Assembly: GCF_024868665.1 (NCBI RefSeq)
Contig: NW_026634162.1
Span: 102,868-166,867 of the forward strand
Source of the DNA: Triplophysa rosa
Taxonomy: Eukaryota > Chordata > Actinopteri > Cypriniformes > Nemacheilidae
DNA length: 64,000 nt
Reading direction: 5' to 3'
Position numbers and translations under genes: made by a program. The notes under the pieces are model-generated. The model saw only the letters and a list, made by a program, of their open reading frames with translations. It did no database searches and had not been told where the DNA came from. Shown here in pieces: positions 1-10,763 of this stretch (within the stretch, counting starts at the first letter, position 1; every line of letters starts with the position of its first letter).

Positions 1-212
1 CACATTGAATAACGAAGATGGTATATGCCAGTACAGTGTTTTTGTCAGGGACCAACACAAAGACTCAAACGAATGTCAACCGGCCCGGGAACGTCTCTCA
101 CATGTTGAATGCAAAATTGAGAATTTGGATCCTGGAACCTGGTACCACCTGAACATCACATCAAGGATGGATGAAAAGCAACAGATGCAACAGACTCTGT
201 CCCTGCCAACTA
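1..212 (+). CDS. ptprb: ptprb exon: partial FN3 domain (left edge cut by window)
   Basis: This is the 3' part of an FN3-encoding exon of a receptor tyrosine phosphatase ectodomain. It is open from the window edge; the frame reads ttg at 5-7, which is an internal codon and not a start. The FN3 hallmark LDPGTWYHLNITS (L-x-PG-x-x-Y, end of strand E to F) lies near the C-terminal end, as in all later exons. The donor is gtaagg at 213, splitting a codon after its first base (phase 1), the same phase as every other FN3 exon here. Several cysteines (ICQ, NEC, VEC) make it slightly atypical. The acceptor lies upstream of the window. Confidence 0.7.
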
Positions 213-537
213 GTAAGGAATCCATGATCCATTAAAAAAATATTGTAGTTTACTTTGTATTTTAAAGTATCTTAGTAAGACAAATTCCAAAATGGCATTC
301 AGTTGTTTAAAGGAAAAGTTTATTCAAAAATGAAAGTCACCCTCATGCCAAAAAGCACATATGTCCATTATAAATGATACTCATTTAAAGTGTTTTGGAT
401 AAATATTCATAATAAATAAATAAATGAAAATAAACGTTATATAATAAGTTAATATTTTTATATAAACAATATTTTTAATTATTTAGCAGAATCTTAGCAG
501 AATTAAACACATCCTTGATTCAAGAGAGACCAAAAAC
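213..537 (+). other. Intron, AT-rich, nothing recognised
   Basis: Intronic sequence after the first exon. It is rich in A and T, with no coding potential or repeat I can name. Its last 8 bases (530-537, ccaaaaac) are the left target duplication of the next element. Confidence 0.5.
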
Positions 538-1140
538 AAGAGATGGGACCAAGTCACTGTTTTCAAGTCACAATTAAGTCTCAAGTCTTTGCATTCAAGT
601 CTCAAGTCCCAAGTCAAGAGAGGCGAGTCCAAGTCAGGTTGCAAGTCCTGAATGTTAATGGACCTGAAACAATATCACTTTTGTGCCCACAAAAATTACC
701 ATTATTGTGATCAGTGTTTGCTTTAGTTGGGCTCCTGATCGTTGACTTCGATTAAGTTATTTATTCAGTGGAATAATAGTTTTTCAGAAAGAACACTTGT
801 GCACTAAGACAGAAATGCTCAAAAACAAGTTACATGATAGATAAATATATGATTATAAGTTTAAACAGAAGTGAGCCTCTGTATAAGCTTGCTTTGACCC
901 AATGATAGGATTTTAATACAGCTACAACAGCCAAAGAAAACTAATTTAATACTAAAATAAAAGAGTCAAAAAGCCCAACTAAAGCAAACACTGATCACAA
1001 TAATGGTGATTTTTGTTGGCACAAAAGTGATATTGATTCAGTTCCATTAACATTCAGGACTTGATTGGGATTTGAGGACTTGAATGCAAAGACTTGAGAC
1101 TTACTTGTGACTTGAAAACAATGACTTGGTCCCACCTCTG
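538..1140. mobile_element. Foldback hAT-like MITE (W family), 8-bp TSD
   Basis: This non-autonomous inverted-repeat element is bounded by an 8-bp direct duplication, ccaaaaac, at 530-537 and 1141-1148. The left arm begins with a degraded form of CAGAGGTGGGACC and the right arm ends GGTCCCACCTCTG. The arms contain the repeated 'caagtctcaagtc' string and fold back on each other. The centre carries the shared core (gatcagtgtttgctttagttggg at the left and its reverse complement near 965-1000). The 8-bp duplication and CAG-type terminus point to the hAT superfamily. There is no coding capacity. Confidence 0.7.
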
Positions 1141-1283
1141 CCAAAAACATTGGTCAAGTAACTGCTCAACCTCAAACACTTTCTGTTGATTAACACTGCA
1201 TCTTATTTATCATATGCAAAATAATACATTGACTTACATTTTTTACAGCGTACACATAAAATAAAACTGACACACATTACACT

Positions 1284-1480
1284 GAGCGTGGGTTTACTCT
1301 GGGTGCTCCAGTTTCCTCTCACAGCCCAAATACATGCAGGTGAGGTTGATTGAGGATTCCAAATTGTCCCCCCCCAACTTGTGTAACTGTATTGAACAGA
1401 CTTGTGTATGAATTGACCGGTTCTCGCCATGAATATAGCCTATGCTGGAATGGCATTAAGAATGAATAAAACAAGCAAAC
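1284..1480. repeat. Dispersed teleost repeat fragment (DANA/HE1-SINE-like)
   Basis: The stretch containing gtgggtttactctgggtgct, a 'cacagcccaaatacatgcag' string and a tail 'ggcattaagaatgaataaaa' resembles a very common zebrafish/cyprinid short interspersed repeat. The family assignment is from memory of its consensus phrases and is not certain. It has no coding meaning; small open frames on the minus strand here are incidental. Confidence 0.4.
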
Positions 1481-2492
1481 AATGTTTTGTAACTAAATAT
1501 TACGACATCTCTATAGAGACATTCAAAACTACAACATGCAAAAACCCAGTTGTGTAAAGTCATATACATCAGGGATGGCATGAGGGTGAGAAAATTATAG
1601 AATATTTATAGGAAAGTTGTTACTGTAAAGGGCCAGGTATAGTTTTTTTGTTGTTTAAAAAAAATCAATATATTTACAAAAGACTGTGAATCAGGGTGTA
1701 CTCTCACTAGGCAATCTGAACTGTGCCCGAGCACGTTTGACCCCCAAAGCCCAGTTCATTTGATTAGAGTGATCGCTCCATATCGCACCAGGGCATGGTT
1801 CGTTAGTGGTCCCTGGCTCGCTTGGAAGAGGTGGGCCAGAGCACGGTGCGGTTGGGCTCGGGCGTGGTACACATGTAGTGTGAGCACAAATCGCGCCGGC
1901 GTGCAGAACTGAAAGCATGACGTGAATTATGCGACTGTTTATATTCCTCCCTGAGATTAAGCTGTCACCGTAAAAAATGGATAAACAGCACAATTACATG
2001 TGCAGGTGTGTGTCATCGCAGCCAAAACTACTCCAGGTTTCTCAAACATAATCCAACGTGTGTAACGATAGGCTTTATGATAATAAAGTACGAGAGGGTG
2101 ATTTAAAAGCATAATGAGCCATTTACACTCTCGTATGACAATGACATCAAAGCAGATCGGTCTGTGCAGTGCACGAATGAAGTTAAACACCTCTAATAAG
2201 CCCCAGACTGAACATTGCGTTGGATTCCGTTGTGCTGATAGGGATCGCTTTGTTTACGTTTGATTCTAAGCAGTCGCATGGTAATGATGAAAGCGTGCCC
2301 AGTTGTGGATGGTAAAGAGCAATGTGAGCGCAGGCCAGCGGGGGAGTGGGGAGCGGGGGACAATCGCCTACTGGCACAGTTGAGAGCAACCGGGACAAGT
2401 GAGAGTATACCCTCAGAGTCTAGAGTCCAGAGTCTTGTGGCTGAGGTCCTTTGACCTTGACCAACAAGCAACTATAGCAACAATGCAGAACA
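1481..2492 (+). other. Intron, unassigned; one GC-rich patch
   Basis: This intron sequence has no exon or nameable repeat. About 1700-1900 is GC-richer and repeats short 'gcacggtgcggttgggctcg'-like phrases, suggesting an old dispersed repeat. Several overlapping open frames of 64-100 codons at 1690-2470 lie on both strands. They have no recognisable domains and look like chance. Confidence 0.4.
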
Positions 2493-2500
2493 CCCTATAG

Positions 2501-5161
2501 CAGTGGTTCCCAACCTTTATTATCTCACGGCCCACACAACCAAACACAAATGTTTCCGCGGCCCACTGCTATTTTGTTAATGAACCCGCTATTTGTGTCG
2601 TGTTGGTAATTGAGTACTCAGAAGCATTACTGTTACCTGTCTTTATTGAATGAACTGGTAATTAATTGAATAAACATAAAAATGTACATAACAAGTCACC
2701 AAGCCCCATGAGACTCGGGTTGACACTTCTTAAGTGAACGGAAAACCAAATCCAGGCAGAGGTCGGCAGCGGGTAGACCGTTAGCGGAGCAATCAGTCAG
2801 AGGGAACAGAAAAAGCAGGGTTGAGCCGTCACAAACAGTCAAAACCGGCAAAGAAGAGAACTGGGGCACTGGACAAAGCAAGATTAGAGTCAGGCGCGAG
2901 TGACAAGCGCAAATCGAAAGCACGTACAGAGCGAACAACCAAGCTAAACTGATATCAAAAAATCACTTAACAATCAGACATCATAAACAATCATAGGCTA
3001 AATCTATGTCACTCACCTAATGCGAAGGTTGATGTTGTTTAGCATTTACTAAGCGCTGTATGTCGGGCTGGAGTGAAGAAAGTTGCAAGCGGAGATCAGG
3101 CTCGACGTTAAGCTTATTCCGGTATTTTGTCTTGAGTGCCACCAATGCAGAAAATCCAGCTTCGCATAAGTATGTTGTCGGAAATGGCATCAAAAACCTC
3201 AGAGCTTTGTCAGAAAGATCAGGATACTCAGAGAGAGTATGAATCCAAAAATCAGTCAAAGATTTTTGAGAAAACGTTAATTTTAAAGCACTGTCACAAG
3301 ATAAGTCAATGAGGCTGTCATGCTCTTTTGCACTTAAACTTGTGACGGATCCCTCACACAAGTTTGCAAAAGGATTTTCCATCCAGGTTACCTGGACATC
3401 TAGAGATGGAAAGTAGTCACGCAACTGGCTCTTCAATCCTTGGAGATGCTCTTCAATCAGCTTTTTAACCGAAGCGGGTAGGCTCGTTGCTTCTTCTGTC
3501 AAAAAATGTGACAAATTCTCAAACAATTCGGCGTGTGATTTGCAAATTCGCCTGGCCCAAATGTCCAGTTTCTTTATTGTGGCTTCGATTTTATTTTGGA
3601 CTTGAAACGCTGTCACTGATTTGCCTTGAAGACTCAAATTCACCCCATTTAGGTGATTGAAAATATCAGAAAGATAGGACAATTTTGCAAGCCACTCAAA
3701 GTCACTGAGGCGGTCAGAAAGGGGGCATTTTGAGTCGGATAAAAAAATCTGTGCTTCGTTGCGTAATTCGAAGAGACGAGTAAGGACTCTGCCTCGTGAA
3801 AGCCATCGTACCTCAGTGTGTAGAAGAAGCTGAACATGGTCACTTCCCATTTCCTCACAGAGAAGTCGAAACAAACGTGACTGAAGGGGCCTAGTCTTTA
3901 TGAAATTTACTATTTTAACAGCCTCATCCAAGACACATTTGAGATCTGTGGGCATCTTCTTGGTCGCTAGTGCTTCCCGATGAATACTGCAGTGTACGGA
4001 GCTCACGAGCGGTGCAAGTGTTTTCACGCGCGCAACGAGTCCGTTGCGATGCCCAGTCATGGCTCTTGCTCCGTCTGTGCTCAGACCCACGCATTTAGAC
4101 CAATCAATTCCATTTGAAACAATGAATGCATTCAAAATATCAAATATGGCTTGGGCAGTTGATTGACCCGGCAGCGGCTTACAGAAAAGGAAATCCTCTT
4201 GTAGTTGTCCATTATGTACATACCGTACAAAGGCAAGAAGGTTGGAAAGGTTTGCTATATCAGTCGATTCATCCAACTGTAGGGCATAAAAAGGACTCTC
4301 TCGAATGTTTTTAACCAACTTCTGAGTTATATCTTCTGCCATTTCATTTATTCTTCTCTCAACTGTATTATCTGAAAGTGAAATCAGATTTAACTGCTTG
4401 CGAGCTTTGTCTCCACACATCACGCTAATCATTTCTTTTGCGGCAGGTAAAATCAAGTTTTCACCAATTGTGTGAGGTTTTCCAGCCTTTGCGATGAGTT
4501 TGGCAACACGATAAGATGCCTCCACTGCTTTACTGTTGTCGTTGCTAGAGAACGCAGTTTCAAGAGTTTTTTTCCTGCTTTGGTACTCTTTAAGTTTGTT
4601 CTCAAAAAACTCAATAGGCTTGGACGCATATTCGCTATGTTTTGTCTCCAAGTGTCGTCGTAGTTTGTTTGGTTTCAATGCTTCATTTGACAAGACTTCT
4701 GTGCATACAACACAGAGCGGTAGCTGCTCGTTCTCCGTTCCCACACATGTGAAACCTAGCGCTAGGTAGTCACTACTGTATTTTCTTCGTTTAGGTTTAT
4801 TTTGAGTCTTTTCAGCGTCATGCTTACTTGTAGATGAAGAAACGTCTGTATTTGTCCTTTTCAGCGATCCCGTTGACAACCATTTATCCATGTTTAAATC
4901 TACTGTAGCATGTATGCAGCAGAAATGTGTAAGATAAATTGGCGGGTTGTTAATACACCAATCAGTGAGCTCCAATAGTGAATGCATAGTAACAGTTTAT
5001 TATTTATTTCTTGTTATTTAATTATATTTCTCAAATTATATTTAATCATGACTAGACATTTTTACATATTAACAATAGTATTTCTATGAATAATTGGCGG
5101 CCCCCCTGCAATACTTTTGCGGCCCACTAGGGGGCCGCGGCCCACAGGTTGAAAACCACTG
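2501..5161 (-). mobile_element. Complete autonomous-looking hAT transposon, 8-bp TSD ccctatag
   Basis: The element is flanked by a perfect 8-bp target duplication, ccctatag, at 2493-2500 and 5162-5169. The terminal inverted repeats are CAGTGGTTCCCAACCT (left) and CAGTGGTTTTCAACCT (right end, reverse complement), differing at two positions. Subterminal regions on both sides carry 'cggcccac' motifs (2527-2565 and 5097-5145), which are likely transposase binding sites. It encodes one long uninterrupted transposase on the minus strand. Intact termini, intact duplication and an open frame together suggest a fairly recent insertion. It lies in a ptprb intron, antisense to the gene. Confidence 0.9.
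3017..4891 (-). CDS. hAT transposase with BED-type zinc finger (ZBED5/FAM200-like)
   Basis: The open frame extends upstream to 4987, but the start preferred here is the ATG at 4891 (MDKWLSTGSLKRTNTD), giving 624 residues. The upstream 32 residues look like leader sequence. A BED-like zinc finger has C-x2-C at about residues 60-63 and H-x4-H at 80-85. The middle contains catalytic-core-like phrases (LQLDESTDIAN and GLSTDGARAMTG, with candidate acidic residues). The C-terminus is the hAT dimerisation region (FPTTYLCEAGFSALVALKTK). The length is usual for this fish/vertebrate hAT group. No stop or frameshift was seen. A vertebrate domesticated ZBED gene is the alternative. The terminal repeats and target duplication around it argue for a transposon instead. 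Confidence 0.85.
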   Translation of the reverse strand: MDKWLSTGSLKRTNTDVSSSTSKHDAEKTQNKPKRRKYSSDYLALGFTCVGTENEQLPLCVVCTEVLSNEALKPNKLRRHLETKHSEYASKPIEFFENKLKEYQSRKKTLETAFSSNDNSKAVEASYRVAKLIAKAGKPHTIGENLILPAAKEMISVMCGDKARKQLNLISLSDNTVERRINEMAEDITQKLVKNIRESPFYALQLDESTDIANLSNLLAFVRYVHNGQLQEDFLFCKPLPGQSTAQAIFDILNAFIVSNGIDWSKCVGLSTDGARAMTGHRNGLVARVKTLAPLVSSVHCSIHREALATKKMPTDLKCVLDEAVKIVNFIKTRPLQSRLFRLLCEEMGSDHVQLLLHTEVRWLSRGRVLTRLFELRNEAQIFLSDSKCPLSDRLSDFEWLAKLSYLSDIFNHLNGVNLSLQGKSVTAFQVQNKIEATIKKLDIWARRICKSHAELFENLSHFLTEEATSLPASVKKLIEEHLQGLKSQLRDYFPSLDVQVTWMENPFANLCEGSVTSLSAKEHDSLIDLSCDSALKLTFSQKSLTDFWIHTLSEYPDLSDKALRFLMPFPTTYLCEAGFSALVALKTKYRNKLNVEPDLRLQLSSLQPDIQRLVNAKQHQPSH

Positions 5162-5169
5162 CCCTATAG

Positions 5170-5756
5170 AAATGTGCTTATCAGACTCACCCAAAACACT
5201 CCCATACCAACAACTTATCAAAATTACTCAGAACTGCATAGCAACACAATTGCAACCTCTAAAAAACACTCTAGCAACAACCTATAACACTTCAGGAACT
5301 TCCCCATCAGAAGAACCACACAGAACTTCATAACAATGCCCTGGTAAGCACCCACAGCACCCTATGCACAATGCACAGAATCACTCAAAACACTTAGAAC
5401 TGCATAGCAACAGATTATATAAAACCAGACTTATATGTAGGCAAGTGCAAATGACTGAGTGTCATAATGTTAAATTAAATGTGAGGAAAGTTTGGTCTGT
5501 GCTGATAATGGGCTGTAACTATATGTACGTGTCTGGGCTGGAATCCAAAACAGAAGCTTGACTGTGGGTCAGTCCTCCCCCTCCCTTCCTGCCTCATTGT
5601 TCTTTTGTTCCAACATGTACAGACTTCTTACCCCCATTAGAGGGTCAATCTGATTATAGGGAGACTTAGATAACATGTACAGTGGCTCCCAAAAATATTT
5701 GGATGGTTATAAATCACATTTAACGTTTGAATGTTGTTCTATTAAAGGGATTTCAG
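5170..5756 (+). other. Intron with degenerate AACA/agcaac-rich repeat and a Tc1-end-like scrap
   Basis: 5170-5420 is rich in short degenerate phrases such as 'catagcaacac', 'cactctagcaacaacc' and 'cagaactgcatagcaaca', typical of decayed minisatellite-like fish repeats. About 5679-5700 reads 'acagtggctcccaaaaatat', resembling a Tc1-like terminal repeat, but no partner end was found. No exon was seen. Confidence 0.4.
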
Positions 5757-7174
5757 AAAGCAAGCAAAAATTGAATCAATGTTAAAAAATAGCTGATTTG
5801 TCAATGTTAATTGCATCGAATCAATATCACTTTTGCACCCGCAGTTAATGTTGAAAAATGTTGAAATTTCAACAAATCACCATTATTGTGATCAGTGTTT
5901 GATTTAGTTGGACTCTTGACTCTTCAACTCTAATGTCATGTTTTCTTTAGTTGTCCATGTGTGTAAAACACATATTTTGTGGCAAAGAGAAGTTAGATCC
6001 AGTGGGATCAGAAAATTATAGATATTTAATCACATTGAAGTTCTTTAAACAACTTATGATATAGCAATGTTATTACTACATGAATGTGGAGTTTTGACAG
6101 AGTTTAAAGAAATTATAGCAGTGTTATGGACAAGTAACAGAATAAATGATTTTCTCAAAAACGTTAAATTTCTGAATCTGTTCGGAGAAGTATGAATCTC
6201 AACAATGGTGACAATCAACAAAAGAAAGCTTCATGCTGCGATTCATGCTGGGTAACGCCATAGTACAAAACTCATTCATGACTTTGAGCATGCATTGCAG
6301 TTGATCTGTTTATCTGAATTAGTTTGATGATTGTCACCATTGTTGAGGTTTTTATGATGAGTGTTGATGTCTGCCTGTGTCAGCAACTTTTTCTTAATGT
6401 GGCCATTTGTCGTGATGCCACTTTTCAAACTTTAGTTAGTGCGTAATGTTGCTGTTAGAGCATAAACAATATCTGCTAACTGATAAAGCACAAAGTTCAA
6501 TGCCAAGCGAGAAATTGTCTTTAACTGAATTCGCTCTTCAAGAACTACAGAGAATGGCTGGATGGTGAACGGGGAAATTATGTCACTATTCCAAGTTTTT
6601 GAAACACCTCCTCCCAAAGGAATACACCAAAAAGGGGCGAGTCCCTCCTTAGAGAAGAGGAAGAGCCGCTGGAGTAGTGTTTGGTTATCAGAGATTGTAA
6701 ACATTTGACTGAGCTGCGCGCTTAATTACTTTCACTTTCATCACAGTCCTACAGCTGGTAATAAGAATTCCGATTTTGTCACCTCTGTACTTTCATAATT
6801 GTGAATCAAATTCAACGTGAGTCATTAACGAAACCACAATATCATATCAAGAAGCTTAACAACCAAGAAGAAAACTATCACTGTCTGACACTTATCATAA
6901 AAAGAAAATTGAAAACTTCAAAACATCTCATTTTAGCAATGTACAAGTATTCTTATTAGAACACTACTGCAAACATTGAAAGAGATAAGAGCAGTTTTAA
7001 AGAAAGTCCAGAGTCAGAGCCCAACTAAAGCAAACACTGATCACAATAATGGTAATTTGTTGAAATTTCAAAAGATTTTCAACATTAATTGCGGTTGCAA
7101 AAGTGATATTGATTCAATGCAATTACCATTGAGAAATCAACTATTTTTTACATTGATTCAATGGTTGCTTGCTA
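5757..7174. repeat. Foldback element copy (X family), TIR ends lost
   Basis: The left arm runs from 'aagcaagcaaaaattgaatc' through the core 'gtgatcagtgtttgatttag'. The loop lies around 6193-6360 (caacaatggtgacaatcaac, the cat-gc-rich bridge, then gattgtcaccattgttgag). The right arm resumes at about 7015 with the inverted core and ends 'gattcaatggttgcttgcta'. The segment 6370-6975 breaks the symmetry and may be an insertion. The open frame at 6976-7314 is part of the arm and is not a gene. Confidence 0.55.
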
Positions 7175-7545
7175 TCTGGGATAGTTCACCCAAAAAAATG
7201 AAAATTCTGTTATCATTTACTCACCCTTATGTAATTTCATACCTGTATAAATTACTTTGTTCCGATAAACACAGAGAAAGATATTTGGAAGAATTTAGTA
7301 ATTTTCAGTTCTAGGAAATCATTGACTACCATAGTAGGAAGAATTAAATGGTAGTCAAAGGTGCCCGAGAACTCTTTGTTTTCCTAAATTCTTCAAAATA
7401 TCTCATTATGTGTTCAACAGAACAAAAAAAACGCTATATTTTTTCCTACTATGGTATTAGATGATGTCCCAGAACTGAAAATTGCTAACATTCTTCCAAA
7501 TATCTTTCTCTGTGTTCATTGGATCAAATAAATGTATATTACAAT
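7175..7545. repeat. Palindromic teleost dispersed repeat
   Basis: It starts 'gatagttcacccaaaaaaat', a phrase common in fish repeats. The segment 7270-7345 is imperfectly inverted at 7440-7515 (gaaagatatttggaagaa versus ttcttccaaatatctttc). It is non-coding; the family name is not certain. Confidence 0.5.
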
Positions 7546-8337
7546 GAAACGTAATATTGAATGAGGAAGAATAGTGGGTGTGGTTCATGTTTTCTACTGT
7601 GATTGATTGGATGAGTAAAAACAATATATTCTGCTCAAGCCGTCAAACTCACTTCATCAGAGAAAGATCACCACTAGAGGACAGAAGTGCATTTTCATAT
7701 TTCATGATCATTACTTTTGTTTAAAAGAAAATATCGTTTTTTTTCAGTAACATGAAAAAATGTCAATTTGGTGTAAATGTATGGCGTTTTATGGAATTTT
7801 ACTATTTTAATAAAAAAATGTGAAAATACTGTTACGTAATACTGCATTTTCCTTGTAAAAATACATTTATTTTTGACAGTGTATAGATAGCATCTAATTA
7901 ATATTTACATTTATCACAAAGAACTGTGAATTCTACGTGGTGTAAATAGAATATATAACACAACTAGTACATGTAGCCGCTGCTAAATTCAACTGGGAAA
8001 ATATAGACTATATTTGGTGTCAATGTGTGTTTTTTAAATATTTTTTACAGTTATGATAAAAAATGTGATATGGCTGTGAAATTCTAATGGATTTTTCAGT
8101 AAATATACACTTTATCCAACTCTGACAAAAAAATAAACATGAACATTTTTTAAAGGACATGTCAGGTTAACAATATACAACAATTACTTTAATTTAAAGG
8201 AAATAGAGTGTTTTCTCCAGTAACACATTTAATCAGTTAAAGAACATGTACATTAGGTGTCAATGTATGCATTTTTATGGAATTTGACAGTTCTGATTAA
8301 AATGAGATGTTACTGTTAAATTCTACTGTTTTTTCTC
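7546..8337 (+). other. Intron with diverged tandem copies of about 240 bp
   Basis: Three diverged copies begin around 7770, 8018 and 8256. Each has a 'ggtgtnaatgtatg' phrase followed by a 'tttttacagtt.tgat.aaaaatgtg' phrase. The AT content is high. No exon was found. Confidence 0.4.
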
Positions 8338-9337
8338 TGCACTGTCAGAAAAAATGTGGCAGATTTGTACCTTTAGGGGTACAATGGCTTGTCACTGGGG
8401 CAGTACCCTCAAAGGTACACATATTGTACCTTCCCACATGGATGCCCAGACAGCAAGCAACCATTGAATCAATGTTAAAAAATAGCTGATTGGTCAATGT
8501 TAATTGCATTGAATCAATATCACTTTTGCACCTGCAATTAATGTTGAAACAAACCACCATTGTTGTGATCAGTGTTTGCTTTAGTTGGGCTCTTGACTCT
8601 TGAGCTTAATGTCAAGTTTTCTTTACTGTCTAACACATATGTTATGACAAAGAAAACTAAAATCCAGTGAGATCAGAAAATGATCGTTATTTCATCACAA
8701 TGAAGTTCTGTAAGTTACTTTCGATTGTCTTGTGTTTTTAATATGTGAATGTGGAGTTATGCCACAGTTTAAAAAGATTTAAGCAGTTTATGGACAATTT
8801 ACAGAATAAATGATTTTCACAAAACTTTTTCGAATCATTTCTGAATCAGTTAGACATGAAGAATTGGTGTATGAATCTCAACAATGGTGACAATCAACAG
8901 AAAGAAAGCTTCATGCTGCAATGCATGCTGGGTAACATCATAGTACAAAACTCATTCATGACTCCCAGCATGCATTGCAGTTGATCTGTTTATCTGATTT
9001 AGTTTGATGATTGTCACCATTGTTGAGATTCATACACCGATTCAGAAGAGTAACAATTTTGTGAAAATAACTTACTCTGTTAGTGGTCCATAACACTGCT
9101 ATATTTGTGAATTGCACATATTAATAACATATCACACTCATCACTCTTTGTGATGAAGTAACTATCGTTTTCTGATGTCACTGTATCTTAATTTTCTTTT
9201 CCTCAACATGTGTGTTAGACAGTAAATAAAATTTAACATTAAACTCAAGAGTCAAGAACCCAACTAAAGCAAACACTGATCACAATAATGGTGATTTGTT
9301 TCAACATTAATTGCAGGTGCAAAAGTGATATTGAATA
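8338..9337. repeat. Foldback element copy (X family), left TIR intact
   Basis: The left terminus cactgtcagaaaaaatgtgg is followed by a 'gtacctttaggggtacaatg' hairpin. The arm then runs through the core at about 8560 and the loop at 8875-9035 (tcaacaatggtgacaatcaa, gcaatgcatgctgggtaaca and their reverse complements). The right arm ends at about 9337 without the outer ~190 bp, so it is truncated on that side. Open frames at 8307-8560 are arm sequence. Confidence 0.65.
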
Positions 9338-10499
9338 GTGAAAAAAATATCCGGCTGAACTCTCGTACACTTTTCTTTAGTTGATGTGTTTATCTGAACA
9401 GTTTGTTAATTGTCACCATTATTGAGGTTTGTAGTTTGATTACTTATGTTTTAATTTCTCATTTTTTTATCAAATAATGTTGTTATTCTTATCACAGTAT
9501 GAGTTAGTAATAAGAGTTGTTTTTCAACACTTCTGACACATACTTTTGGTTTCTGATCTTCATAAACTGGTATCATACAGCAGTAAATTTAAGATGATTA
9601 GTCTTTATAGTCAAAAACGGAAGCAATTAGTAAAGCAATTTAAAGTACATACTGAACAAAAGTTTCACAAAGAAAACTAAAAACCATGTGACCATTTCAA
9701 CAAAGCAACCTTCTGTTCATTCTTAATAAGAGGTTTTGTAAGAAGGTGATAGCAAAAAGTGAAAGTGGTGTCTGTAATATGGTAATGGTTTTTGTATTTA
9801 ATTCTCCTCTGATAAGATCTTGACAGATTTTATGTGTTCATCTGTTTTTTAGTTGATGTTCATTTAAGTTGTTTTTTTCTGTTTTGTTCATTTTTCAGTG
9901 ATTCTGCTCTTAAGTGAAGTGAAGTGACCTATTTGTCAAGTATGGTGACCCATACCCGAAATGTGACCTCTGCATTTAACCCATCCAGAGAGTAGTGAAT
10001 ACACGCACAGCAAGTGGTGAACACACGTACACCCGGAAGCAGCAAGTGTTCATTACGAATAACTCAATGATCACTTCGTTATTCATTCAATTATCCAATG
10101 AAATTTATACAGTTTTGCTGTGTAACCTAAATCAAAGCAAGATGACTATTTCACAGTACTGTTAGGGTTAACACTAAATACAATATTTTATTGTGAAAAC
10201 CCATAGTAAAATCTCATGAAGACCTGGCAATTTCTAAATCATTACACCATGTTTAGAGATGATTAAAGATGTTTAATAGTAATAGTCAAATATACTTGAT
10301 CTTAATGATCGTGTGTTAATATAAATTCTAATATAAATACAATAGCATAGGTTGTGTAATGCAAGCAGTGTTAACATCAAAGTAAACGTGATTTCACATT
10401 GCACTAAAGAAATAGATTTTTTTACACAAATTGTTTTATGATATTAGCCATTTAATTATCTTTGACTGATGATGGTATGTCTTTGTTTCTTATGTTTAG
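9338..10499 (+). other. Intron; one dispersed fish repeat at about 9910-10045
   Basis: About 9910-10045 ('gtgaagtgaagtgacctatt', then 'ctgcatttaacccatccaga') matches a very common teleost interspersed repeat, probably a LINE/SINE tail. The remainder is AT-rich intron. The last bases form the polypyrimidine/acceptor (tatgtttag) of the next exon. Confidence 0.45.
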
Positions 10500-10763
10500 G
10501 GCCATCAGAAGTGGAAAATCTCCAATTCTTAGCTAATTCAACCTGTTTGAACATTTCCTGGTATCCTGGCCCAGGCAAAACGGAGCGGTTTTGGATTGTG
10601 CTAATAGATGGCAGGACCACACTTTTAACCTGGAATTCAACGCTTGCTAGTACAGCAACCTCGTATGTTATAAAAAAACTCATTCCTGGACGGCTCTATA
10701 ACATTAGTGTTGTAACAGAGGTTGGGGAGATACAGAATTCAGTGTCTGGCCAAACACAAACAG
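10500..10763 (+). CDS. ptprb: ptprb exon: FN3 domain
   Basis: This 264-nt exon (88 residues) has the acceptor tatgtttag|GG and the donor acaG|gtattt, phase 1 at both ends. The domain starts GPSEVENLQFLANSTCLNIS, has the conserved core tryptophan in strand B (ISWYPGPGK) and the LIPGRLYNISV motif near the end. NST and NIS are possible N-glycosylation sites, as expected for an extracellular adhesion-like repeat. The 'PGRLY' form is typical of PTPRB repeats. Confidence 0.85.

Noticed and set aside
2183..2471. Overlapping open frames on both strands
   Set aside because: Mutually overlapping, no domain, no supporting splice sites.
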